A stretch of DNA of 64,000 nucleotides. Source: Paenibacillus sp. KS-LC4. Its GTDB lineage: Bacteria; Bacillota; Bacilli; Paenibacillales; Paenibacillaceae. Both the position numbers and the translations under genes were made by a program. Of this stretch, positions 24,120-32,426 are shown in pieces. Location: positions 5,789,001-5,853,000 of the forward strand of contig NZ_CP145905.1 of NCBI RefSeq assembly GCF_036894955.1. Reading direction: 5' to 3'. Under the pieces are notes generated by a model, which saw nothing but the letters and a program-made list of their open reading frames with translations, made no database searches and was not told where the DNA came from. The stretch's first letter is position 1. Each line of letters opens with the position of its first letter.

Positions 24120-25985
24120 TTACCAATCCCCCTTTGCTGCCATGATGATGATGGTGATGACTAGGCCGAGTATAATCGCCAGTCCCATCCCTCGAATCGT
24201 ACTGCGAGCGCTCCAGCTCACAGCCAGCCTCCCCATCGCATACAATAGCTGAGCCGCCAGCTTGGGCAGTGCACCCATAGCTTGCTCAATCGCCGCTAAT
24301 ACCGCTCCAGCAGACTGGAGCATCCGCTGGAGCGCACTCGCTTTGCCTGCCGTCCATCCGGCAGAAGCATCCCGGAGCTTCGTATCTTCAGACAGCAGCT
24401 CGCTCGTCTCTCGCTTGTTTTTCAGCCATCCAAGCCAAGCTCCGCCTAGAAGGATCACCACAGCAGCAAGCAGCCATACTATGGACATACTGCCCGTCCT
24501 GCTGGCCGCTTCTCCATCAAGCCATCGTTCAGGCAAGCTGCCCCAGACCAATTGAAGGAAGCTCGAAAGGGCAATGATTGAGGCCAGTGCAGCAATCGCA
24601 TAGCTCATAAGGCGTGAACGCTTTTGCCCTTGAACAAGTGTTGCAGCAGCAGTTGAACGCGGCCTGCCTTCAAATATAAGAAAATACATACGAGCCATAT
24701 AAGCTGCTGTCAAAAGCAGTACAAGCATGATCGCGGCCACCCATACGCTATTACGCTCCGATGCCTCCACCCAAATAGACTGGTGCAGCCAAAAGCCCGT
24801 AAAAGGGGGAAACCCGCACAAGGCCAAGCCGCCAATTAAAAATGTCCACGCTGCAAGAGGCATATGCTTACGCAAACCGCCCATATTCCGGATATCTGTT
24901 GTTCCTACTGTCTGCAATAAATAGCCTGCTGCCAGTACGAGCAGCGTTTTGACAATCGCATGGACCAGCATATAAAGCATACTGCTCACAGCTGCCCCAA
25001 AAGCTAGCGAAAGCTGAACAACTCCTAACTGGCTAATCGTCGAATAAATCATTATTTTATTTATATCCCGCTCCATGAGCGCCCTTACAGCAGCATAGAC
25101 CGCTGTCACAACGCCAATATAGAGCGCTGCCTTCGTTACATTTGGAGCTAATTGGAATATTTCTATCGTTTTGTACAGAAGCAGAGCCCCGGCTATCATA
25201 CCGGCACCTTGCAGCATTGCGCTCGCTGGAGCAGGGGCTTGCTTGGCACTAATTAACCAAGCATAAAGCGGAAGCTGCGCAGCCATTCCAGCCGCTCCAA
25301 GCAGCAGCAAGCTTGCGATCAGCAGCGTTATATTTTTTGCAATCGCACCGGATTGGCCTTCAAATACATTATGTATAGCAGCGAAATCGAGCGCATGCTC
25401 CGGCATGAACCAGAACAGCAGAAGCAGCGCAAGCAGCAGTCCCGCACTAGCTATGCGCAGCATTATAAAAGCTCTATTGGCAGCGGCTCGCGCTGCGCTC
25501 TTCGCGTACCAGAAACCAACCAACAGAAAAAAGCTGACGGAGGCCAGCTCCCAAAACAAATAAAAGGCGAGTAAATTATCTGCAAGAGTAAGCGCTAGCA
25601 GCGAGAAGCTGCATAAGGATAAATAGCCGTAAAACACCGTCAAGCGTTCATCCTTTTTCATGTAACCAGCGGCATAAACATGAACAAGCACGCTCAGCAA
25701 GCTGACACCTGCCAGCAGCAGCGCGCTCAAATTGGTAACTTCAAATCCAAGTCGCAATGTAAAGCGATCTATAGAAATCCAGTTAAAGCTATCATTATAA
25801 TCGACCGCCCCCTCGCGCAGCCGCTCGATACATACCAGAAGCGACAACAGCAGCGAAGCAGCTGCGCCTCCCGTTCCCACAAAGACGCCCGCAGGATGAG
25901 ACCCTCGGCCAAGTGCCATCAGGATCAAAAAAGCAGCAAGCGGGAGCAGTGGAATAAGAAAAGCAACCTCTGCATACATTTGCAT
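24120..25985 (-). CDS. nuoL: NuoL-like complex I membrane subunit
   Basis: A 621-residue subunit with about 16 membrane helices. FWELASVSFFLLVGFWY retains the TM5 Glu and DINKIMIYSTISQLG and HAIVKTLLVLAAG retain later Lys residues, but the TM7 Lys is lost (GAAGMAAQLPLYAW where GAVGKSAQLPL is usual) and the His in ALIHAATMV is Gln (AMLQGAGMI). The C-terminal region that forms the lateral helix HL and its anchor appears present. A full-consensus AGGAGGTGATC precedes ATG 25985. Confidence 0.87.
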   Translation of the reverse strand: MQMYAEVAFLIPLLPLAAFLILMALGRGSHPAGVFVGTGGAAASLLLSLLVCIERLREGAVDYNDSFNWISIDRFTLRLGFEVTNLSALLLAGVSLLSVLVHVYAAGYMKKDERLTVFYGYLSLCSFSLLALTLADNLLAFYLFWELASVSFFLLVGFWYAKSAARAAANRAFIMLRIASAGLLLALLLLFWFMPEHALDFAAIHNVFEGQSGAIAKNITLLIASLLLLGAAGMAAQLPLYAWLISAKQAPAPASAMLQGAGMIAGALLLYKTIEIFQLAPNVTKAALYIGVVTAVYAAVRALMERDINKIMIYSTISQLGVVQLSLAFGAAVSSMLYMLVHAIVKTLLVLAAGYLLQTVGTTDIRNMGGLRKHMPLAAWTFLIGGLALCGFPPFTGFWLHQSIWVEASERNSVWVAAIMLVLLLTAAYMARMYFLIFEGRPRSTAAATLVQGQKRSRLMSYAIAALASIIALSSFLQLVWGSLPERWLDGEAASRTGSMSIVWLLAAVVILLGGAWLGWLKNKRETSELLSEDTKLRDASAGWTAGKASALQRMLQSAGAVLAAIEQAMGALPKLAAQLLYAMGRLAVSWSARSTIRGMGLAIILGLVITIIIMAAKGDW

Positions 25986-26070
25986 CTGCTATGATCACCT
26001 CCTGTCCAACTATGGTTCACAATTAAAAATGATGAAAAAAGTACCGCTAATTTGCTAACAATAGTGGGTA

Positions 26071-26733
26071 CTAATTTCCTCGCAGCTCCTTAGAGATGGA
26101 GTCGCGTTTATATAAGGCATTTAATACGGCCACTCCAATTGAAGCTTGAGCGCAAAAAACCACCAAAGGAAGCATTCGAAGCCCCTCCGCTATTCCCTGC
26201 TTAAATAAGCTTAAAGCAGCAATATTCAGCTGGACACCACATAAAATGATACTTACACACAGCAAGGCCACTAAAGAATTTCTTTTGACAATTACCCCAT
26301 ACATACCAATAGCCATCAGCATCGCCGCTATCATCAAATGAGCGGGAAGCAGCGGCATTTCAGCCCCAGAATAAGGAGCCTTTACAATGACATAGAATAA
26401 AATAGCGAGTAAAGGCGGAATACCGGCAATAGCGACCATTTCGCGGGAAGCGATTGCAATCGCCCGGTTATGCCTGCCTATTTCCGAATGTCTCCTAATC
26501 TCTGAGCCTAGCAAAATTCCCGTTATCCCCACATAAAGGAAGGCTTGAAAAAGCGCGATCAGACCAGCGTCCAATCGGACGAGCAATCCTGAATTTCCAA
26601 TAATAGTGAAGACTGCACCTAGAGCCAGCCTGGGCAGCATTCTGGCGTGAATCATAATGAAAGAGCCCACGACAACAAGGGCCGAATAAAGGAAGAACAC
26701 GGTTGTTTCTGCCGCAAACCATCCATTAAACAA
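26071..26733 (-). CDS. Fused NuoJ-NuoK protein
   Basis: A 220-residue membrane protein joining two complex I subunits. Residues 1-100 look like NuoJ/ND6 (SALVVVGSFIMIHA, then LIALFQAFLYVGITGILLGS); residues about 120-220 look like NuoK/ND4L (LPAHLMIAAMLMAIGMYGVI, then AQASIGVAVLNALYKR). The two Glu residues of NuoK needed for proton transfer are replaced: the first by Ile (VSIILCGVQL) and the second by Gln (CAQASIG). The start is TTG 26733, as no in-frame ATG lies nearby. Upstream there is no nuoA, B, C, D, H or I; instead a hairpin and an unrelated chemoreceptor gene precede it. Confidence 0.8.
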   Translation of the reverse strand: MFNGWFAAETTVFFLYSALVVVGSFIMIHARMLPRLALGAVFTIIGNSGLLVRLDAGLIALFQAFLYVGITGILLGSEIRRHSEIGRHNRAIAIASREMVAIAGIPPLLAILFYVIVKAPYSGAEMPLLPAHLMIAAMLMAIGMYGVIVKRNSLVALLCVSIILCGVQLNIAALSLFKQGIAEGLRMLPLVVFCAQASIGVAVLNALYKRDSISKELRGN

Positions 26734-26767
26734 TGAACCGCACTCTCCCTCTCTAAGTTTAACATGA

Positions 26768-26799
26768 AAGGACCGAGCTAATCATTAGCTTCGGTCCTT
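26768..26799. terminator. Hairpin between the chemoreceptor and nuoJK genes
   Basis: AAGGACCGAGCTAAT and ATTAGCTTCGGTCCTT form a stem of about 15 bp with one bulge and almost no loop. On the minus strand only TTTCATGTT follows, so termination of the chemoreceptor transcript is likely but not strong. The rest of the 26734-26984 gap shows no gene. Confidence 0.6.
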
Positions 26800-26984
26800 G
26801 CAATAAGGGATTTGCTGCTCCCATGCATGCCAGCTTAGCATGGTGCTATCTTCCCTTTGCCGTCACCTTTAACTATCCGATGAAAAAGGGTTGCATTTTG
26901 CTTTTTTTCCAATCCTACTAATAGCTAAAATTATAACAAATGCTCTCACTACCGTCTATTCTATTACCTTTATGCTTGGAAGCA

Positions 26985-29213
26985 TTATCGGATTCTGGAT
27001 TCCGTTAATTTAAATTGGCCTACGAGCTGCTGGAGCAGCACTGTAATAGACTCAACATTCGTTGAAGTATGGCGAACGTTGTCCATCTCCACAATCAGCT
27101 CCTGCACTTGTCCTTCCACATCAGAGGAAACCGAGCGATTTTGCAGACTGACCTCCGCAATTTGTTCCATCAGCCTGACAACCTCCTCTACCACCTGGGT
27201 TTTGCGTTGATCATCCGCTTGCGCTGATTGCAGGGTGCGGGCTGCGGCGGCTACCAGTTCCGTTCCCTCTTCTACAACCTTCGTACCTTCGTCCATAGAA
27301 TGATAGGCATGTTCAGCTTCCGAATAGATTTGACGCGTAATCCCATGTACTTCCTCTGTCGATTTCTTGGTCAGCTCCGCTAGCTTGCGGATTTCGGAAG
27401 CGACGACCGCGAAGCCGCGACCCTGCTCACCGACACGCGCCGCCTCAATAGAAGCATTTAATGCCAGCAAATTGGTTTGTGCCGATATTTCCTCAATAAC
27501 CTGCAGCACATCGCGAATATCTTCCACCGTCTTCATAAACTTGCGAATTGTACCGTTCGTATCTTCTACCTTGGAGGAAATATGCTGCATCTTCTCGCCG
27601 ATACGGCCAACCTCCGTTTGCGCGACTGCGATTTGCTCTGCCGCCTGGCTCTCCAGCATGGACAGCGTATCGCGCATTTCGCCAGCCGCCTGCTTCGCCT
27701 TGTCAATATCCTTCAATTGGTGGCGCAGGCTGCCGATCATATCGCCTACCTTATTTCCTACACGCTCCGTTGACAAAGCGGTATGGACAGACGATTCATT
27801 CATAACGGTCTGGCTGCTCAGCACCTCCGCAGCAGTGAGCTTCACCTGCAGCATAATGCCCTCGAGGGAATCAATCATATTGTTGATCCATTTTGCCAGC
27901 TCCTGCGTCTCGTCGCAATCAAACTCCTTCGTCGACAGCCGCTGAGTTAAATCACCCTTCCCCTCGGCATTAATGCGAATAAAACGGTTGATTCGCTCCA
28001 TATGGCCCGTCACCCGCTGTGATTCCTTGCGCTGCACCGACATTGCAAACAAAATGCCGAACAGCAAATTAAATCCGCCAAGCACAGCGGCCGCTCCCCA
28101 TAGCGGCATATAGCCGATGACCAGAGAAGCAAGCAGAAACGTCAGCAGGCTTTGCAGCATCGCCGCATACATTTGCAGCTTGCGCTGCCGCCAGCCAATA
28201 CTGCGCAGTCGGTAAACCTCTTCAAGATCGCCCTCGCACATCATCCCCCATAGATCAGGGCAATGAGGCATTCGGAAGGTCAATCCTTTGCCGATGACGG
28301 CAATGTGGCGATAGTCCGAGTAGCCGGGAAACTGCGCGAACAAATTACTGCCATTGCGAATGGTGCCTGCGACGCCAGGATGCAGCTCGCCCGTTGCCGG
28401 ATCGGTAAAAATAATTTCCAGCTCCGTGTGCTCCTTAATGGATACGGTACCCCAGTCTGTCGTTACGCCATCCTTTAAATTTTCGCCATGTGTAAATGTA
28501 CGATCCTCAAAGCGGCTGCGGGACAACGCCGTTCCGGGAACAATATTACGTTGCAGGCCAGGCTCTGCCATAAACAAATAATTGTCGCCTGAATCCGGAT
28601 ATACATGCCCTGACTCACGCTGAATCAGATCGCCAAGCACATCATTAGGAACCCTCCCGCATAAGGTTCCGACTCTGCTTCCGTTCACATGCAGCGGCTG
28701 CATGAACATGATCGTCATTTTGTCGTGAAAAGAGGACGTTCGAGCCCCTAGCTTGAGTGTAATCACGTCTTCGAAAGGGCCAAAGAAGCAGCGTCTGTCC
28801 GCTGGGCTGCCTATTTGGGTATATTGCATACCTGGAGAAAGGGGACTGCCCTCTCCATAATGTGTGCCGATATGTGCGGGATAGGTGGAGTGAGCTACAT
28901 GGTTGTCGTTGTCTAGGAGGAACAGCTCCGTAAAATCCATCCCCCTCGCATAGGATCGTTCGAGCAAAGGAGCTATCCATTTCTGCTGTTCTTTTGAGAA
29001 CGCAGCGGTTTGCAGTGCAGATAGGCCATCCGTTAATTGATTCGATAAGCGCTCCATATGCCCCCAATACTCATCTGCCCATTGCAGCAGCAGCTCCTTG
29101 CGAGTATCTGCAACGCCCTCGAAAATATGCTCGACATCTTCCTTAATGCCAGAATTGAGCTTCCATGATACCCACAGTGGAAACCCCGCCCTTGTACCTA
29201 GCCAATCAAACAT
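26985..29213 (-). CDS. Methyl-accepting chemotaxis-type receptor with N-terminal cytoplasmic-looking sensor
   Basis: A 742-residue protein. The first about 345 residues form a soluble region without an N-terminal signal or membrane helix (it starts MFDWLGTRAGFPLWVSWK). Two adjacent membrane helices follow (LQSLLTFLLASLVIGYMPLW and AAVLGGFNLLFGILFAMSV), then a HAMP-like stretch (GDLTQRLSTKEFD) and a long coiled coil with the hairpin signature EEISAQTNLLALNASIEAAR. The hairpin identifies it as a receptor that controls CheA/CheW. With a membrane hairpin and no leading helix, the sensor is predicted to face the cytoplasm. The ligand is unknown. GGGGGAG lies five bases before the ATG. Confidence 0.85.
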   Translation of the reverse strand: MFDWLGTRAGFPLWVSWKLNSGIKEDVEHIFEGVADTRKELLLQWADEYWGHMERLSNQLTDGLSALQTAAFSKEQQKWIAPLLERSYARGMDFTELFLLDNDNHVAHSTYPAHIGTHYGEGSPLSPGMQYTQIGSPADRRCFFGPFEDVITLKLGARTSSFHDKMTIMFMQPLHVNGSRVGTLCGRVPNDVLGDLIQRESGHVYPDSGDNYLFMAEPGLQRNIVPGTALSRSRFEDRTFTHGENLKDGVTTDWGTVSIKEHTELEIIFTDPATGELHPGVAGTIRNGSNLFAQFPGYSDYRHIAVIGKGLTFRMPHCPDLWGMMCEGDLEEVYRLRSIGWRQRKLQMYAAMLQSLLTFLLASLVIGYMPLWGAAAVLGGFNLLFGILFAMSVQRKESQRVTGHMERINRFIRINAEGKGDLTQRLSTKEFDCDETQELAKWINNMIDSLEGIMLQVKLTAAEVLSSQTVMNESSVHTALSTERVGNKVGDMIGSLRHQLKDIDKAKQAAGEMRDTLSMLESQAAEQIAVAQTEVGRIGEKMQHISSKVEDTNGTIRKFMKTVEDIRDVLQVIEEISAQTNLLALNASIEAARVGEQGRGFAVVASEIRKLAELTKKSTEEVHGITRQIYSEAEHAYHSMDEGTKVVEEGTELVAAAARTLQSAQADDQRKTQVVEEVVRLMEQIAEVSLQNRSVSSDVEGQVQELIVEMDNVRHTSTNVESITVLLQQLVGQFKLTESRIR

Positions 29214-29341
29214 ACGAACTCCCCCTATACCCTTCCTTAATCTACTTATATGTAAAGTATATTAACATACATTTCCATCCTATTCATAGATAAATGTTAG
29301 CTTTTTCAGCCAAATATGTTTAGATAACAGCGATATGAACG

Positions 29342-29387
29342 AAAAAAAACCAATCATCTGTACGAATTCCGTACAATTGATTGGTTT
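29342..29387 (-). terminator. Terminator after the CpsB-like phosphatase gene
   Basis: On the minus strand AAACCAATCA pairs with TGATTGGTTT, with an inner TGTACG/CGTACA stem, followed by TTTTTTTT. It is about 160 bp past the phosphatase stop; the palindromic repeat element lies between. Confidence 0.9.
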
Positions 29388-29458
29388 GCTCATTATATTG
29401 AATGATTAGTTCAAAAGGCTTAATTCATAAATATAAATGAATATCCCTTACTTCTCGA

Positions 29459-29556
29459 GCAAAAACGACTTCGTCGTCCTTCTAGGACGTGCGAAAAGCT
29501 TTGCCTTAGAAATATAAGCCTATTTATAAATGAAAAACTTATAAATTCTTATATTT
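29459..29556. repeat. Dispersed palindromic element, copy 1
   Basis: About 98 bp starting GCAAAAACGACTTCGTCGTC and ending CTTATATTT, highly similar along its length to 48132-48228. It can fold into a small ACGAC/GTCGT hairpin followed by a long AT-rich hairpin with AAATATAAG and CTTATATTT as outer arms. The right end overlaps the last codons and stop of the phosphatase gene. Nothing in it looks coding; a MITE- or REP-like element is the likeliest explanation. Confidence 0.75.
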
Positions 29557-30334
29557 TGAAAAATGCTTTTAAAGCTCTCCAGCGTTTTGCCGCAGCACTG
29601 CCCTGCCAATCTGGCGCATCGGCAATAGCCTCATTCCTTAATAGTGAAGCAGCATTTTGCTGAAAATAATCCGACCATTCCCCGCCCATGACCTCATGTA
29701 TCCGGTTATACGCTTCCTTGAGCCTAAATCCTCTGCGCTCCACATGATGTGCATCAGATGACACGAGATGAATAAGTCCCGCTTCACACAGCCTCCATGA
29801 GGCCCGCTCCACCGTCTTGCCGAAAGCGCCAAGCAGGGAATGGCTCGTCACTTGCCCAAATGCTCCTAGACGCACAAGCTCTTCAAGCCGCTCTGGATGC
29901 GCAATGATGGCTGCGTTCCGCTCTGGATGCGCAATTATCGCATGAATGCCACGCAAACCAAGCTCATAGACGGTCTGCTCCGTATTTTTCGGAATATGAG
30001 ACGACGGCAGCTCCAGCAGCATGTAGGATGAACCGGCCAAAGACAGCAAGCTTCCTTGCTGAAAGTGATCCAGCAGCTCCTGATGCAGCCGCACTTCTTG
30101 TCCAGTATGCACAACAATCGGAATATCCAGCTTCTGCAGCAGCTCATTGAGCGTACGAGTAAGCTCTTCTACAGCTCGAGCTGGATTCATATATCTCCCA
30201 TTATAGTGATGGGGAGTTGCAATAATCGTTTTGATTCCCTCGGCAGCAGCCGCTCTTGCCAGTGCAACCGAATCTTCCAGGCGGGCCGCACCATCATCAA
30301 TACCGGGAAGAATATGTGTATGAATATCAATCAT
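29549..30334 (-). CDS. CpsB/YwqE-type PHP-family tyrosine-protein phosphatase
   Basis: A 261-residue metal-dependent phosphatase of the polymerase-and-histidinol-phosphatase fold, which removes phosphate from the tyrosine tail of capsule/exopolysaccharide kinases. Metal-ligand motifs are IDIHTHILPGIDDG at the N-terminus, ATPHH, TGQEVR, AHPERN and SDAHH, close to B. subtilis YwqE in order and spacing. No kinase or polysaccharide cluster adjoins it. ATG 30334 with AGGAG upstream gives the family start MIDIHTH. An 18-bp sequence is repeated (29888-29905 and 29918-29935), so IIAHPER occurs twice; only the first lies at the metal site. Confidence 0.9.
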   Translation of the reverse strand: MIDIHTHILPGIDDGAARLEDSVALARAAAAEGIKTIIATPHHYNGRYMNPARAVEELTRTLNELLQKLDIPIVVHTGQEVRLHQELLDHFQQGSLLSLAGSSYMLLELPSSHIPKNTEQTVYELGLRGIHAIIAHPERNAAIIAHPERLEELVRLGAFGQVTSHSLLGAFGKTVERASWRLCEAGLIHLVSSDAHHVERRGFRLKEAYNRIHEVMGGEWSDYFQQNAASLLRNEAIADAPDWQGSAAAKRWRALKAFFKI

Positions 30335-30466
30335 AATGGAGGGCTCCTCTCCTGCATGTGAATTTACAAGGTGAAACAGCCGAAAGCCGTCCTTTGGCGG
30401 CACAGTGCGATTCATTCCAAGGAAAATAGAGAAAGGAGGGCAAAATCATATACTTTCCTATATTTC

Positions 30467-30508
30467 AAAAAACACCGCTAATGCCTCTTACAGGCCATTA
30501 ACGGTGTT
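30467..30508 (-). terminator. Terminator of the atp operon
   Basis: Minus strand AACACCGTTAATGGCC and GGCATTAGCGGTGTT form a stem of about 14 bp with one mismatch and are followed by TTTTTTGAAAT. It is 13 bp beyond the atpC stop. Confidence 0.92.
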
Positions 30509-30521
30509 TGGGTATCAGGTA

Positions 30522-30920
30522 TTATTTTTTCGCTATGCCAATACGGTTCATTGCACGCTGCAAAGCAAGCTCCGCACGGCGGAAATCAATCTCATCGCGT
30601 TTGGCCGACAGAAGCTGCTCGGCGCGTGCTTTCGCTGCTTTCGCACGATCAAGATCAATATCGGTCGCCAGCTCGGCGCTTTCAGCCAAAATAACGATTT
30701 TATCTTTACGAACCTCGATAAAACCACCATTTACAGCAATAACATCAACTTTTCCATCGCGCTTGATTACAACTGGTGCAATACGAAGCTGTGTTACAAG
30801 TGGAATGTGGTTTGGCAAAATGCCAAGCTCGCCTTCGACACCCTTCACACTAATCATATTCGCATTCTCCGCGTACACTTTACGCTCAGGAGTAACGACT
30901 TCTACCAAAAAGGTACTCAT
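30522..30920 (-). CDS. atpC: AtpC, F1 ATP synthase epsilon subunit
   Basis: A 132-residue protein of the rotor stalk that connects gamma to the c-ring and can inhibit ATP hydrolysis. The N-terminal beta-sandwich begins MSTFLVEVVTPERKVYAENA with the conserved GELGILPNHIPLVTQL; the C-terminal two-helix part contains LDRAKAAKARAEQLL. It is the last gene of the operon with GGAGG seven bases before its ATG, 25 bp after atpD. Confidence 0.96.
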   Translation of the reverse strand: MSTFLVEVVTPERKVYAENANMISVKGVEGELGILPNHIPLVTQLRIAPVVIKRDGKVDVIAVNGGFIEVRKDKIVILAESAELATDIDLDRAKAAKARAEQLLSAKRDEIDFRRAELALQRAMNRIGIAKK

Positions 30921-30944
30921 GTGGATTCCTCCCGCCTTTCGCTA

Positions 30945-32348
30945 CTACAGCGTTTTGGCTTTCTCCACGGCCTCTTCAATCACACCTACATACCGGAAAG
31001 CTTCTTCCGGAAGGTCGTCATGTTTGCCCTCGAGAATTTCTTTGAAGCTGCGCACGGATTCTTTAACTGGTACATATTTACCTTTGATGCCTGTGAAAGG
31101 CTCGGCAACGTGGAACGGCTGGGACAAGAAGAGTTGAATTTTACGTGCGCGAGCAACGGTCAATTTATCTTCCTCGGACAGCTCGTCCATACCAAGAATC
31201 GCGATAATATCTTGAAGCTCTTTATAGCGCTGAAGAATTTTCTTAACGCCTTGAGCTACATTGTAGTGCTCTTCGCCTAGAATATCCGGGCTAAGGATAC
31301 GGGAAGATGAAGCAAGTGGATCTACCGCTGGGAAAATACCCATCTCGGAAATTTTACGCTCAAGGTTAGTCGTTGCATCCAAGTGAGCAAACGTTGTAGC
31401 TGGAGCTGGATCCGTATAGTCATCGGCAGGTACATAGATCGCTTGGATCGAAGTAACCGAGCCTTTTTTCGTCGAAGTAATACGCTCTTGCAGTTGACCC
31501 ATTTCAGTTGCCAGCGTTGGCTGGTAACCTACCGCGGACGGCATACGGCCTAGAAGGGCCGAAACCTCGGAGCCTGCTTGTGTGAAACGGAAGATGTTAT
31601 CGACGAACAGAAGTACGTCTTTGCCTTCCTCATCACGGAAATATTCAGCCATTGTCAAGCCTGTCAAAGCTACACGCTGACGTGCGCCTGGCGGCTCGTT
31701 CATTTGACCGAATACCATTGCTGTTTTACCAAGTACGCCGGAGTCTTTCATCTCGTGGTACAAGTCATTACCCTCACGCGTACGCTCACCAACACCCGCG
31801 AATACGGAAATACCGCCGTGCTCCTGTGCGATGTTGTTGATCAGCTCTTGAATCGTTACCGTTTTACCTACGCCCGCGCCGCCGAAGAGGCCGATTTTAC
31901 CGCCCTTTGCGTATGGTGCAAGCAAGTCGATAACCTTGATTCCTGTTTCGAGAATTTCCGATTGTGTCGACAATTCGTCGAAAGCAGGGGCTTCACGGTG
32001 AATAGGAAGATTAATGGAAGAAGTAGCATCGCCAGCTTCATCAATTGGTTGTCCAAGTACGTTAAATACACGGCCAAGTGTTGGAGCGCCAACCGGAATG
32101 GTGATTGGAGCGCCAGTATCAATGGCTTCAGTACCGCGTACAAGACCGTCCGTTGTGCTCATCGCTACAGCACGGACTTTATTGTCACCGAGGTGAACAG
32201 CGACTTCAAGCGTAAGATTAATATCTGCACCGCCATTTTCGCCCTTCTTCTCGATTTTGACAGCGTTCAAAATTTCCGGCAGGTTGCCGCGTTCGAACTC
32301 TAGATCGACGACCGGACCCATGACGGATACAACGCGTCCTTTTTTCAT
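30945..32348 (-). CDS. atpD: AtpD, F1 ATP synthase beta subunit
   Basis: A 467-residue catalytic subunit. P-loop GLFGGAGVGKTVTIQEL is near residue 155, followed by the catalytic Glu region GVGERTREGNDLY and the ALLGRMPSAVGYQPTLATEM and DELSEEDKL segments. It forms the hexamer with AtpA and makes ATP. Length and motif spacing are standard. It is preceded by GGAGGG and lies 79 bp after atpG. Confidence 0.98.
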   Translation of the reverse strand: MKKGRVVSVMGPVVDLEFERGNLPEILNAVKIEKKGENGGADINLTLEVAVHLGDNKVRAVAMSTTDGLVRGTEAIDTGAPITIPVGAPTLGRVFNVLGQPIDEAGDATSSINLPIHREAPAFDELSTQSEILETGIKVIDLLAPYAKGGKIGLFGGAGVGKTVTIQELINNIAQEHGGISVFAGVGERTREGNDLYHEMKDSGVLGKTAMVFGQMNEPPGARQRVALTGLTMAEYFRDEEGKDVLLFVDNIFRFTQAGSEVSALLGRMPSAVGYQPTLATEMGQLQERITSTKKGSVTSIQAIYVPADDYTDPAPATTFAHLDATTNLERKISEMGIFPAVDPLASSSRILSPDILGEEHYNVAQGVKKILQRYKELQDIIAILGMDELSEEDKLTVARARKIQLFLSQPFHVAEPFTGIKGKYVPVKESVRSFKEILEGKHDDLPEEAFRYVGVIEEAVEKAKTL

Positions 32349-32426
32349 GGTATTCCCTCCTGGTTCCTTCTTGTTACTAGGCAGCAGAACAGCCCCTCTT
32401 AAGGCCTCTGCCCGCTAGTGTATTGC

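Noticed and set aside
30405..31280. Plus-strand frame antisense to atpC/atpD, with AAAGGAGGG near 30434
   Set aside because: Covered by conserved atp genes on the other strand; the ribosome-binding-like string is not followed by a plausible start.
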